NCBI GenBank assembly: GCA_037176705.1
Contig: CM073889.1
Coordinates: 102,441,890 to 102,505,889, forward strand
Length of the DNA: 64,000 nucleotides
Source: Molossus alvarezi
Lineage: Eukaryota > Chordata > Mammalia > Chiroptera > Molossidae
Direction: 5' to 3'
Shown here piece by piece: positions 44,996-56,400 of the stretch; position 1 is the stretch's first letter; every line of letters begins with the position of its first letter. Below the pieces are notes generated by a model that saw only the letters and a program-made list of their open reading frames with translations, did not search any database and was not told the DNA's origin. A program made the translations under genes and the position numbers.

Positions 44996-47379
44996 AATAA
45001 TGAGTTCTGGGGAGCTTTACCTCTGACCCCTCTTCTTCTGCCAATGAAACCATAGTAAGGAACTCCTGATTCGAGGTGAAGTGGCCCTCAGGGGCAGTCT
45101 GGTGGAAGAAGCCGTTCATTCTGATGGGGGCACTTGGGAATGTCAGGGAGAGGCGGCCTCTGAGGAGCAGGTCCCCGAGAGAGAAGGGGAGCAGGGTCAT
45201 GCTGTGCTCAGGGTGCAGACAAGTAGTGACAGGCATGGTTTCACTGTGGGTGGTGGTCTCCCCCAGGCCTCTGAGCATGTGAGTGCTAAGCGCTGGGCGC
45301 TCAGATGCTTTGAGGGTCGGTGGGGTTTCTAGACACTCAGACTTACTGTCCTTCATCTGGACCCTGGGTACTGCCTATAATCATTCTTGTACCCTTTTGA
45401 GTTTGAGAGTCTTGGCATGAAGGAAACTTCAGGTTCATGGGAGACAGACATTCTTATGAAATGCCCTCAACGGATTTCCTAGCAGAGGGGAGACACCTGA
45501 TGAACTGATAGAACTTGAGTTGACACGACTTTCGTTAATGCAGCTCCAGGGAATGGCTTCCTCCCTCATGGTCTCCGTCTCTAGGAAGACCAGAAGACAG
45601 CCCACGTAAAGACTCTCCTCCCCTGAGGTTCTTAATAGAGGCATGAGGGGTATTACCGGTGATTTGGTACTTATAATTGTTACATTTAGTTTACAAATAA
45701 TTGCCTTTTTATTCCTCAGAATGGGTTCAGGAATAGTTAGTTACATAATAAAATAACTCGAACTCACTTGTTCTCTGACATGCATCTTGCCAGGGAGGCT
45801 ATCAGTCTGCTGAGAATTATGTCTAACCTACCACGTTTATGATTCACACGGCAGAGTGAACCGTTTTCACTGATGTTCCCTTTATAGTTAAATTACTCTC
45901 ATGCTTATAAAATGCTCCTCTAAATACCAAGCCAGGAGCAAAGAAAGCCGGATGCACTACCTGGGGTCTTGACAAAACCGGATTCTGACATGGCAATGCA
46001 CGAGAGGTCCCTGACTTGCGGTGCTTGAGGGCGGACAGTGGCGAGGGTCTGAGATCTGAGATGGGGATGCCGGAGAGGAGCCATGGGGATGCTGGTGCGA
46101 GCGAGCTGAGAGGAGAGCCAGGCGGGCAGGTGTAAGGCCTGGGGGGCCTCTCCCATGCTCCCCAGAACATCCCCGAGGCAGCTGGGGGCAGCTCTCAAGG
46201 CTCCATAAGCAGGGAGACTGGAAGGGGTCATTTTTTTTTTAATAGTTGGTACACTTGGCTTATTGGTAGGGGATGGTTTCCAGGTCAGTGAAGGGAATAA
46301 CTGAGCATGGAAACCACATGAGAGGCTGTGAGTCTGGTGTCCCAGGGGAGGACCTGCCAGTCCCTAACCCCACTCCTTCACCGACGGGCCCTGGAGAACA
46401 TGTTGTCAGCAGGAATCTGGAAGTTGCACTTCCTCTTTGTTCAATCCTCTGGAGGGAAAGTGAGTCCTGCTCATTCCACAGAGGAGTCACTTTGCTGTTC
46501 TCCTGCCCTCCGGAAACCCCTGCGTGTGCCTGTGCGGGTTTTTAGAATGTTTGTTGTTGTCCAGGCACAGGAGAAGCCCGAAGCCTGTCTTCTTGCAAAA
46601 TGGGGAATTGAACAAAAGTGTGCTTGTTGATGACTGGAAGATGGACAAAGTCCAATAAGCAAAACTATATTCACCTGCTAACCCCCACACAGCCCGATTC
46701 AAGACTAATTTTATCCACTGTCTTAATCATAACCTACATCAAGTGAAGAAGAATGCATTACTGGGGAGGAAAATCTTACCCAGGAGCCCCTCAGTGGGCT
46801 TCTCCTTAGGTTGCATAGGAGAGGGTCAGGTCATATGCTCATTCCCTAGCTGCAAGGGAAGCTGGGCAACTGAGAAATGGCACTTCACCTCTGCAGTGGG
46901 CGGTGGGCTCTTCAGCCAAGAAGGACAAAGGGAATGCTTGTTGGGTAGGAAACCATGAGCATCCGCCATACTTCCCTGGTGTCTGGTTCTCCAAACATTC
47001 AATTAGAACCATTGACAACAAAGTTCAGAAGTCCAACTTGTGTACCTGAGTTTGTTCCCTCTCTAGCTTGGAAGCTGTTGCTAGAATGTGGAGGTCCTGG
47101 TTGTAGCCCAGGGCACACCATCTCCTACCATCATCTCTCACCACTGTGCCCTGCTGGCCAGAGTCTGAATCCCAGGTGCCCGTCTGCTGGCAGTCTGCAT
47201 AGAGCCTCTGATAGCTGACCCACCCTTCTCCCTGTCTCCTTGAACAGCTGTCTTCTTCCTATACCTTCATCGTGTAGCTCTGTCCCCCGTCAATAGATGG
47301 CCAATTCTGTCTTCAGACGGGGAGATGACTAGGCTGACCTTAGTGAGGTGGGTCTGGTAGTACCTCATCTGGTTTCTTT
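44996..47379. other. Repeat-poor 2.4 kb, no gene confirmed
   Basis: I recognise almost no transposon sequence here. Open frames include a 122-codon minus-strand frame (44988-45356) and 90-108-codon frames at 45844-46630. None has a domain, signal or composition I can tie to a family. Unique intron or intergenic sequence is the simplest reading. Confidence 0.4.
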
Positions 47380-47602
47380 AAAAAGTACACATATTTTTAT
47401 CCACTTTTAGAGAGAGAGATATGAAGGGACAGGGAGAAATATTGGTGTGAGAGCAAAGCATCCATTGGCTGCCTCCTGCACACCCCCTATCAGGGATTGA
47501 CCCCGAAATCGGGCATGTGCCCGGCTGGGAATCAAACTAGCAACCTTTCAGTGCACAGTGCACTGGACAACACCCAACCAACAGAGCCACACTGGCTGGG
47601 GC
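47380..47602 (-). mobile_element. VES-type SINE, lineage B, with TSD
   Basis: Minus-strand copy ending GCCCCAGCCAGTGTGGCTCTG in its own sense. A 12-bp TSD (tctggtttcttt) lies at 47368-47379 and 47603-47614. Confidence 0.92.
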
Positions 47603-47614
47603 TCTGGTTTCTTT

Positions 47615-48132
47615 GTTTAGTCCCCTTACTTATGAGTCTGAGAGATGATACTTTATAGCAGTAACTAACTCATGCAAGAGCACCCAGGGCAGTGCACCAC
47701 TGTGACTCTCCTCCCGGTGGTTGGTTCCAGGAGAGCACGCCCGTGTGCACTTCTCCATGTTATGTTCCTGACTCATCAGTCATACTCACATCTGACAGTG
47801 TATAACAGAAACCTGACTGATGAACCAAACAGAAGCTGTATTTTTCTTGTATAAGAAGTCTGGAGGAAGGCAGTCTAGGACTGATGCAAAGTGTCCACAG
47901 TGTTATCAGGGACCCAGACTTCATCATCCTTCTTGTCTGCCATTCTAGTGTGTGCCTTTGGTCCTTGCACTTCAATGTACCTCAGAGTCACGGAACCTTC
48001 CCATTATCCATATTCCCGCAGGGCACTCAATCCCCATTGTGAAGGATGGCTTGAAAACCTGGCCATTACCCAGAGTACTGGCACATATTTGCATAGGAAC
48101 ATTTCTGCAGGGTTCCCAGCTTCCTAAAAGGA
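47615..48132. other. Unassigned sequence
   Basis: No gene or repeat recognised. Confidence 0.4.
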
Positions 48133-48213
48133 GTCCCTCCCTCCCTCCGTCCCTCCCTCCCTCCCTCCCTCCCTCCCTCCCTTCCTCCCTCCCTCCCTTC
48201 CTTCCTTCCTTCC
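48133..48213. repeat. (CCCT)n/(CCTT)n polypyrimidine tract
   Basis: About 80 bp of TCCC units grading into TTCC units. Pure pyrimidine except one G (ccgtcc). Mirror-like homopurine-homopyrimidine DNA of this kind can form H-DNA. Confidence 0.95.
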
Positions 48214-49344
48214 ACAAATACTTCTTGAGTCCCCAGTCTGTGTCAGACAATGTCCCAGGCACTTAGGGACACTGGCTGCCTTCTCCCCTTCCTCTACCGA
48301 GCAAGATGTCGTGTATGGCCACTGGACGCCAGACAGAACCGTGGCTCTCCAGTGAGCGTCACCTGTGTGGAAGCAGCCAGGCATGGGATGTGTGCTTGTG
48401 ACGCCTGAAGAGTTAGGGAATTTCTGGAAAACGTGCTTGAACAGACTGCAAACACTCTGAAGGACTGCTCTCAGAGGGGGGACACAGGCCCTGCTTCTCC
48501 CCGAAGGACCGAAGCCATCCCCAGTCTCCATCTGTTGACTCCACACTTGGAGTTACAGATGGCTGGGCAAGTTAAATCAGCTCTACACAGCTGTGGCATG
48601 AGCCGTCCCCTGGCTCCTGCTCCCATCGGCTGGGAATCTTGCTGGTGACAGATGCAGGGAGCAAGGCAGCCGAGAGGTCAGGCTTAAAGAGGCTTGTGGC
48701 GGGTCGAGTCACATGTCCAGGTCTGTGGGAAGACTGTTCTGAAAAGTTCTCAACCCGTCGACGAGAGAGGTTTGCATGATGCTCCATCACACACGAGAGC
48801 TGTCTGCCGGGGAAACGGAATTAACCAGGAATAACTCTTAACATTTTGTGTTCTTTATAATCACTTATATTTGTCCAGCGAATTCTATCTTTCGAAATGC
48901 TAATATATACCTGATCTCATTTGATCTTTCAAAGAATTTTACTGTGAAATCTGTTTCATATTATATATTTAACTATTCACAACTCTTTTCCTACTACCTG
49001 TTGGACCCAAACCATGACACCCCAAAATATCCCACAGGGGGATATTGATCACTTTGAATTAACAGGCAGCTGGTGCCAGAGGGCACCTTGACCCTTCCCT
49101 GTCTCCTTGAGTACAGGGGCTAGATCTCCCGGTGAAAGGGCTCTCCCTGCTCTGGAAGGCTGCGGGGGATGACGTTATCACTGGAGGGAAGACATCGAGA
49201 GCCAGAGAGTTTCTGTCAACTATTCATTTACTGCCCAAGCCCAGGCTTCAGATTCCTACTAACAAATGCCCCCACCTTGCTTAGATTCCTTTCTAGTGAG
49301 CACTAACTTTAAAATCTCGTAATTTTTTTGTTTCTTTACCTTAA
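48214..49344. other. Unassigned sequence
   Basis: No gene or clear repeat recognised. The minus-strand frame 48124-48546 is partly the polypyrimidine tract. Confidence 0.4.
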
Positions 49345-49377
<33 letters not shown>

Positions 49378-49430
49378 TGTATGTGTGTGTGTATATATAT
49401 ATATGTATGTGTGTGTGTATATATCTATAT
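49345..49430. repeat. Compound (AT)n/(GT)n repeat with about 30-bp higher-order period
   Basis: The block 'atgtatgtgtgtgtgtatatatat' is repeated three times with small length changes, ending in 'atatctatat'. Confidence 0.9.
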
Positions 49431-49573
49431 AAAGGTGCTCAGTTTGGTCATTTCTTTGAGCCTCATTTTATGATCTGAGCATCATATTGCGATTCTCCCA
49501 TGCGCATGTATTACACTGTTTTCCCCCCATTAATTTAGTCTTGTGTCAATTTTATTATTATTATTATTATTAT

Positions 49574-49816
49574 TTTTATCCTCACCCGTGGACATGTTTC
49601 CATTTTTTTGTTCAGGTAGAGTGGGAGGGAGAAAGAGAAACAGAGAGAGAGGGAAACATCGACGTGAAAGGGACACATCGAGTGGCTGCCACCCGCATGA
49701 CCAACCAGGGCCAGGGACAAACTGCAACCAAGGTACATGCCCTTAGCGGGAACCAAACCCGGGTCTCTCTGGACCGCAGGCCGACGCTCTAACCGCTGAG
49801 CCAAACCGGCCAGGGC
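49574..49816 (-). mobile_element. VES-type SINE, lineage A
   Basis: Full length, near-intact promoter boxes, tail hairpin 'tcctcacccgtgga'. It inserted at a (TTA)n run (49552-49573); 'tattatttt' on both sides is the probable TSD. It reads as a fairly young copy. Confidence 0.93.
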
Positions 49817-50012
49817 TATTATTTTATTACTGGTCTAACCATAAAAACTAAAAAAGGGTGGAGGGGGGAATTCTCCCCTTAACATGCCTAACAAAGCCAA
49901 TGAAACTTCCACAGACATTGACTCTGAATATGTTAGGAACTCTTACCACCAACTGTTTCCTCTCTCCTACTTGCCTCATGGCCCTGATTTATAACATGCA
50001 TTTTGTACTTTT

Positions 50013-50248
50013 TAAAAAAAATTTCACCCAAGGACATTTTTTCATTTCTTGTTCAGATAGAGTGGGAGGGAGAGAGAGGAAGAAAAACATCAATGTGAAA
50101 GGGACACACTGAGTGGCTGCCACTGGCACGACCCAACCAGGGCCGGGGACAAACTGCAACCGAGGTACGTGCCCTTAGCGGGAACCGAACCTGGGTCTCG
50201 CTGGACCACAGGCCAATGCTCTAACCGCTGAGCCAAACCGGTCAGGGG
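50013..50248 (-). mobile_element. VES-type SINE, lineage A, with TSD
   Basis: Full length, but the hairpin is damaged (tttcacccaagga). A 16-bp TSD (t-g/a-ca-t/c-tttgtactttt) lies at 49997-50012 and 50249-50264. Confidence 0.92.
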
Positions 50249-50380
50249 TACACTTTGTACTTTTAATTTCCCCCAGGACCTTTCACATTTCCATGACCCC
50301 AGAGTGTCTTTATCCCTTATGTTGTATGTTTGATGCCCCATTCTAACCCATTTTATTGTTTGTTTTTGCTGTTAGAACTT

Positions 50381-50574
50381 TTATTTATTTATTTATTTTT
50401 AAAAAATACGTTTTTATAGATTTTTTAGGGAGAGAGATAAACATTGATTGGCTGCCTTCTGCAGGCCCCCTACTAGGCTTCGAGCTCGCAACCTGGGCAT
50501 TTGCCCTGACCAGGACTCGAACTGGCACCTCTCAGTGGGGGACGCTCAGTCCACTGAGCCGCACTAGCCAGGCC
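50381..50574 (-). mobile_element. VES-type SINE, lineage B, with TSD
   Basis: Short minus-strand copy with reduced CT body and an (ATTT)n tail at 50381-50399. An approximately 11-bp TSD (ctgtt-a/c-gaa-c/t-t) lies at 50369-50380 and 50575-50585. Confidence 0.88.
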
Positions 50575-50589
50575 CTGTTCGAATTAAAA

Positions 50590-50745
50590 AAACAAAACCA
50601 AACCAGTTGTGTTGCTGCACAATTGACACAAAGTAAGCTGTGCATACTTAACCAGTGGTAACTTACAAGTTTGGACATATGCAGCCATCACAATCAAGAT
50701 GGTAAACATACCCACTTATTTCAAGTGCCTTAAGTTGGTCTTTTA
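50590..50745 (-). mobile_element. L1 3' UTR fragment, antisense
   Basis: 'acaattgacacaaagtaagctgtgcatacttaaccagtgg', 'gtttggacatatgcagccatcacaatcaagatggtaaacatacc' is antisense L1M 3' text. Confidence 0.7.
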
Positions 50746-50939
50746 CTATCTGCAACCAAAAAAGCCCGAGGCACTATTTCATTTACATTTTCTGGTTCTT
50801 GACTGTGTTTGTGGAGAACTCTTTCTGGTTCTGGGCTCCTGAGGCTGTCAGCTCATGCTGAACCTCAGCATTAACAAGCGACCACGTATTTCGTGTCTCG
50901 ATGGCCCCAGTTCCTCTCTCAGCAAGTTCTGTTCGTCCC

Positions 50940-51110
50940 CTGGGGTAGTCGAAAGAGCACCGTTTGGAGCTGGAAGACCTGAGTCCACGTCTCTGCTTTG
51001 CCACTATTTAGATGCATGACCTTGGACAATGATGACACTCATGATACACAGCTCACCAGGTTGTTTAGGATCGCGTGGGAACCTCCTTATGTAATGGGAT
51101 GTTAAAGTGG
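50940..51110 (+). mobile_element. MIR copy
   Basis: 'agcaccgtttggagctggaagacctgagtccacgtctctgctttgccactatttagatgcatgaccttggacaa' is MIR from head to core. Confidence 0.7.
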
Positions 51111-51875
51111 AAGTTTTTATACAGACACCAAGTCATGATACGTGTTATATTCCTAAACCAAATCACCATGTGAATAATTTACAGAAAAAATACCCCCAAA
51201 CTGGTTCAGGGTCTCTTGCACCCTCCCCTGATCTAAGGTAACCACAAGCGTGGAGGAGAGGACAAAGTGCGCGAGGAGATTTTCTTGAGAGAATTGTGGC
51301 TGTGTCGTAAATTCCTACCTGCTCTGGAGTCCGGGGTGGGGCAGGCGACTTCACCGGGACCATTCAGGGAGCTTGATGTGTGTCCCTGCGGCTGGGGAGA
51401 GCTGACATGGGAGTACCTGACTCATGCCTGAGCAAGCTGCAGAGGCCCAGGGGGCCAGCAGGTCGGTGATAGAAATGGGCCGAAGCCATTTCATGTCCCG
51501 CCCTGCCCAGAGATGGTGAGGGAAGAGTGCAGGGGGCCCCCGAGAGAGTCTGTGTGGCGTGGACTGCAGAGCGCCATGGATGATGGGAAGCGGTCCCCGG
51601 AGAAGCCGGAGGCCGAGCCCATGTTTCTGGAGTGTGGCCAGAGCGGTCTAGCAGAGTGGTCTCAAGTGAGCCCAAGAAAGCACCTGAGGGGGAGGCTCTA
51701 CCTGTCCACCTGCCGGACATGAGAGCTAAACGGTCAGTCACAGGGAAACCTCTTTGCCTCTTCTTCCCCTTTCCCCTTTCCCCTCCCCAAGCCACACTCA
51801 GCCTGTAAAACATTACACCTTAGTGACCATGGTCAATACATCCTTTATCATTATTGCTTCGCTTCGTGGGTACTA
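51111..51875. other. Unassigned GC-rich sequence
   Basis: No repeat or gene recognised. The 149-codon minus-strand frame (51364-51813) lies in GC-rich text and is probably chance. Confidence 0.4.
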
Positions 51876-51973
51876 ATGCTGTGGTTCTCAAACTTGAGCC
51901 GCATCGAGTTCCTGGACGGCTTGTTAAAGAACCTGTCTCTGGGCCCCATTCCAGAGTGTTAGTTCACTGTGTG
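51876..51973 (+). mobile_element. MER5A-like hAT fragment
   Basis: 'tgctgtggttctcaaacttgagccgcatc', 'ggacggcttgttaaagaacc', 'tctgggccccattccagagtgttagttca' follow MER5A order. A SINE cuts it at its right side. Confidence 0.7.
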
Positions 51974-51987
51974 GTACTGTGATTTTT

Positions 51988-52246
51988 TTAATCCTCACCC
52001 GAGGACATTTTTGCATTTATCTTCAGATAGAGTGGCGGGGGGCGGGGGGGGAGGAAGAGAGAGAGAAATATTGATGTGAGAGAGACACATCGACATCAGA
52101 GACACATCGAGTGGCTGCCACCCACACAACCCCAACTGGGCCCAGACAAACTGCACCTGAGGTGCGTGCCCTTAGCGGGAACCGAACCTGAGTCTCTCTG
52201 ATCTGAGGGCCGATGCTCTAACCACTGAGCAAAACTGGCCAGGGCA
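51988..52246 (-). mobile_element. VES-type SINE, lineage A, with TSD and small internal duplication
   Basis: Minus-strand copy with hairpin intact at about 51996. The phrase 'gacacatcgac/g' is duplicated (52084-52109). A 14-bp TSD (gtactgtg-a/g-t/c-tttt) lies at 51974-51987 and 52247-52260. Confidence 0.92.
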
Positions 52247-52469
52247 GTACTGTGGCTTTTAATAAGAAATATATATTTGGTCTTTGTCCTATTCCTGGCA
52301 CAGTGCTCCTAAAACCCTGGGAGTTTCCTTAGCGACAGAGCAGTAAAGGTGTCTTTTGTTATGTTAATGATGTGGATGTTGGAATGCCTGCAGTTCATCT
52401 AAGGATGGTGGTTTTTCTCCTTTTAATCTAGTCTTGTGTTAGTTTTATTATTTTATTATTAGCCCAGCC

Positions 52470-54840
52470 ATTACTTGTCCTGATTTTTGGGATGACCCTA
52501 GGTCATCATGTGATTGATTGGAGGGTTGGAATCTTCAGTCCTTTTCCCTGACCTGCACCCCGCCCCCCTGACACCCCACCTGCAGGGAAGGGAGAGAGGC
52601 TGAATGTTGAATCAGTCGCTAATGGCCAATGATTTAATCAATCCTAAATGCTTAATGAAGCCTCCATAACAACCCAAAAGGATGGAATTTGGAGAGTTCC
52701 CAAATTCTGTTGGCACACAGGTGGAGGTTTAGAGGAGGTGGCATGGATTGGAGAGGGTGTGGATTGAAGGGTGGTGTGGGTTGGAGAGGGCGTGGATTGG
52801 AAAGGGCATGGATTGGAGAGGGTGTGGATTGGAGGGTGATGTGGCTTGGAGAGGGTGTGGATTGGAGGGTGATGTGGCTTGGAGAGGGTGTGGATTGGAG
52901 AGGGTGTGGATTGGAGGGTGATGTGGCTTGGAGAGGGTGTGGATTGGAGAGGGTGTGGATTGGAGGGTGATGTGGATTGGAGAGGGTGTGGATTGGAGGG
53001 TGATGTGGCTTGGAGAGGGTGTGGCTTGGAGAGGGTGTGGATTGGAGGGTGATGTGGCTTGGAGAGGGTGTGGATTGGAGAGGGTGTGGCTTGGAGGGTG
53101 ATGTGGCTTGGAGAGGGTGTGGATTGGAGAGGGTGTGGATTGGAGGGTGATGTGGCTTGGAGAGGGTGTGGATTGGAGAGGGTGTGGATTGGAGGGTGAT
53201 GTGGATTAGAGAGGGTGTGGATTGGAGGGTGATGTGGCTTGGAGAGGGTGTGGCTTGGAGAGGGTGTGGATTGGAGGGTGATGTGGCTTGGAGAGGGTGT
53301 GGATTGGAGAGGGTGTGGCTTGGAGGGTGATGTGGATTGAAGAGGGTGTGGATTGGAGGGTGATGTGGATTGGAGAGGGTGTGGATTGGAGGGTGATGTG
53401 GCTTGGAGAGGGTGTGGATTGGAGAGGGTGTGGATTGGAGGGTGATGTGGATTGGAGAGGGTGTGGATTGGAGGGTGATGTGGCTTGGAGAGGGTGTGGC
53501 TTGGAGAGGGTGTGGATTGGAGGGTGATGTGGCTTGGAGAGGGTGTGGATTGGAGGGTGATGTGGCTTGGAGAGGGTGTGGCTTGGAGAGGGTGTGGATT
53601 GGAGAGGGTGTGGATTGGAGGGTGATGTGGATTGGAGAGGGCGTGGATTGGAGAGGGTGTGGATTGGAGGGTGATGTGGCTTGGAGAGGGTGTGGATTGG
53701 AGGGTGATGTGGCTTGGAGAGGGTGTGGCTTGGAGAGGGTGTGGATTGGAGAGGGTGTGGATGGGGAGGGTGTGGTTTGGAGAGGGTGTGGATTGGAGGG
53801 TGATGTGGATTGGAGAGGGTGTGGATTGGAGGGTGATGTGGATTGGAGAGCGTGTGGATTGGAGAGGGTGTGGATTGGAGAGGGTGTGGATTGGAGGGTG
53901 ATGTAGATTGGAGAGGGTGTGGATTGGAGGGTGATGTAGATTGGAGAGGGTGTGGATTGGAGAGGGTGTGGCTTGGAGGGTGATGTGGATTGGAGAGGGT
54001 GTGGATTGGAGGGTGATGTGGATTGGAGAGGGTGTGGATTGGAGAGGGTGTGGCTTGGAGAGGGTGTGGATTGGAGAGGGTGTGGATTGGAGGGTGATGT
54101 GGCTTGGAGAGGGTGTGGCTTGGAGAGGGTGTGGATTGGAGAGGGTGTGGATGGGGAGGGTGTGGTTTGGAGAGGGTGTGGATTGGAGGGTGATGTGGAT
54201 TGGAGAGGGTGTGGATTGGAGAGGGTGTGGATTGGAGGGTGATGTGGATTGGAGAGGGTGTGGATTGGAGGGTGATGTGGATTGGAGAGGGTGTGGCTTG
54301 GAGAGGGTGTGGATTGGAGGGTGATGTGGATTGGAGAGGGTGTGGATTGGAGAGGGTGTGGATTGGAGGGTGATGTGGCTTGGAGAGGGTGTGGCTTGGA
54401 GAGGGTGTGGCTTGGGGAGGGTGTGGCTTGGAGAGGGTGTGGCTTGGAGGGTGATGTGGATTGGATAGGGTGTGGATTGGAGAGGGTGTGGATTGGAGGG
54501 TGATGTGGATTGGAGAGGGTGTGGATTGGAGAGGGTGTGGATTGGAGAGGGTGTGGATTGGAGAGGGCGTGGATTGGAGGGTGATGTGGTTTGGAGAGGG
54601 CCTGGATTAGAAAGAACGTGGAAGCTCTGTGCCCTTCCCACACTTTCTCATGTATTTCCTTCCTCCATCTGGCTGTTCGGAGTTACATCCTTTCATAATA
54701 AACTGGTGATTTAGTAAGTAAAATGTTTTCTGAGTTCAGTCAATGTGGCAAATTAAGGAGAGGGTCGTGGGGACTTCTGATTTAAACCCCGATTTACCAA
54801 ATTGAGGTGGGGACTCTGACTTTCTGCCTTATACATTTTG
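52470..54840 (+). mobile_element. Old interspersed repeat hosting the minisatellite
   Basis: Left arm (52470-52732): 'ggatgaccctaggtcatcatgtgattgattggagggttggaa', 'accaatggccaatgatttaatcaatc', 'gaagcctccataacaacccaaaaggatgg'. Right arm (54611-54840): 'gaagctctgtgcccttccc', 'cttcctccatctggctgttcggagttacatcctttcataataaactgg'. From memory these are two halves of one mammalian repeat whose middle normally holds a short 'ggagggtggtg...ggagagggcatggaagct' segment. The family name is not given because I am unsure. Confidence 0.6.
52733..54610 (+). repeat. 16/17-bp minisatellite, about 1.9 kb
   Basis: Roughly 115 tandem units of two interleaved kinds: a 16-mer GGAGAGGGTGTGGATT and a 17-mer GGAGGGTGATGTGGATT, each with an ATT or CTT ending. 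The plus strand is G-rich and almost free of C. Edge units are more diverged (52733-52820 and 54580-54610). Period 16 with no stop in any minus-strand frame makes very long false open frames on the minus strand (52644-54643) rich in Pro, His, Ser and Thr. There is no sign of a gene: no start context, no splice sites, and the same peptide appears in every frame. Confidence 0.97.
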
Positions 54841-55995
54841 GTATTTAAAAAAATTTTTAACAATGAGCGTATATCACTTTTAACTAGCAAGTAAACATGT
54901 GATTCAATTCTTCCCACCAGTTGGGTCCATTTTAACGAGTACAGTAACTCTTTGAAACCCTAAGGATGTTTGGAGCTCTGCACCCTCTCTCATTCCCTTG
55001 AGCGTTTACAATTTTCTTTCTTGGTCATATAAAATCTACAATCCAAATTCTGCCAAATTCATTTATATTGCAAAATTAATCTGGGGTGTTGAAAATGACT
55101 TTTACATATTTCATAATCTTTCTCTCCAACACTCCAGACAATTCTACCAAGTCACTTCTCTTTCTGATATGCCACATGTTCTAGGCACATGCATATAAGG
55201 AAATGATCTTTATTCATGTGTTCTCACAAATCAGCAAAACACTTTTTGAGGGCTTATAATGTGTCAGACACTGAGTGTTTTTTCTGTTTGATAGATCAGG
55301 ACACAAAGGCTTAGAAAGTCTCAAAATTTATTATTAGAAAGTTATGTTTGTACCATTACAGTTCTTCTTTCTGTGCAAACACTTACTGAATATGTACCAT
55401 TAGTAAAACAGAGAGAAGTAATGTGTTCAATTTCTGGCTAGATGTGTTGCCCAGTTGTCATGAATTGTTCAGCCTTCCCAAACTCTGCCCAGAAACCCTA
55501 TTTATTGTAGATGGATTTTTGATGACTTCTAATGTGTCGACCTTTTTTGAAGACACTATTGAAATATTCTTGTAGGAAAGAAAGATTACTTTTGGGAGGC
55601 AGTTACACTTTTTTTTATTCCCAGGCTCCCATTCATATGCAGAATTATAAATATACATGAAGCAACTGAGATTCTCTTTTTTCCAAACATTCTCATTTTG
55701 TATATTAAACACAATTCTCCTTCTACATGACTCCCTTGCCCTGTTATTGACTTGTGGGAAGACCCTTAAACCCATTCCCTTTATGTGCAATAAAATTCTC
55801 TCTAGGTATTAGCTTTATTTCTTGTACTAAAATTACACGCAGTTTTCTGTCTCTCAGGATTGAGGCCCATCCATCCGGAACCCAGCATTCTCATTTTCTT
55901 TGGCTTTCTCTCCCTTAATTTCTCTGCTGTCTTCTTTTCCTCCTCTGTTGATTCATTCAGACTTAATGGACTATTTCCTTTCCTTTCTGTGGGTT
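54841..55995. other. Unassigned AT-rich sequence
   Basis: No gene recognised. A weak L2/MIR-like patch lies at 55210-55330 ('tttgagggcttataatgtgtcagacactga'). Confidence 0.4.
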
Positions 55996-56400
55996 AGCTG
56001 TTCCCCAAAGCTTTTGCCCATAAAATTTTATGATGAAACATTTAAAAATACAAAAAGCTTAAAGAATTTTATAGTAAACGTCCATAGATCTACTTACTAC
56101 TCAGACTCCACCAATAACATTTTAGTGTATTTACCTTACCACATATCTATCCACTTATCAGCATCTCTTTCCCGTGTATCACACCACCTTTTTGGGGATG
56201 CATTTCAAATTAAATGGCAGGCGTCAGAACCCACCACCCCAAATACTTCAGCTACATAATTAGAGGTCAGTATTTGCTTACAGTTCTTTTTTCCCCCCTT
56301 CTGAGGTAAAATGTATAGGCAATGACATATGTAAATCTTAAATTTACCATTTGATGGGTTTTGACAGATATTTACCATCCAGCATGACTCCACAGGCTGT
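55996..56400 (-). mobile_element. Probable L1M 3' UTR, antisense
   Basis: 'tttatgatgaaacatttaaaaatacaaaaagc...ctccaccaataac' and 'ctgaggtaaaatgtataggcaatgacatatgtaaatc' fit antisense L1M 3' UTR text. Confidence 0.5.

Noticed and set aside
48124..48546. Minus-strand 140-codon frame with Gly/Arg/Glu repeats
   Set aside because: The repeated part is simply the CCCT/CCTT tract read in reverse.
52733..54610. CRISPR-like array
   Set aside because: Units are contiguous with no unique spacers, and the genome is mammalian. It is a minisatellite.
52644..54643. Minus-strand open frames of 665 and 663 codons rich in Pro, His, Ser and Thr
   Set aside because: The unit length of 16 is not a multiple of 3, so all frames read the same cyclic peptide and none contains a stop. 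Two frames are open over the same DNA. There is no start context, signal or splice site.
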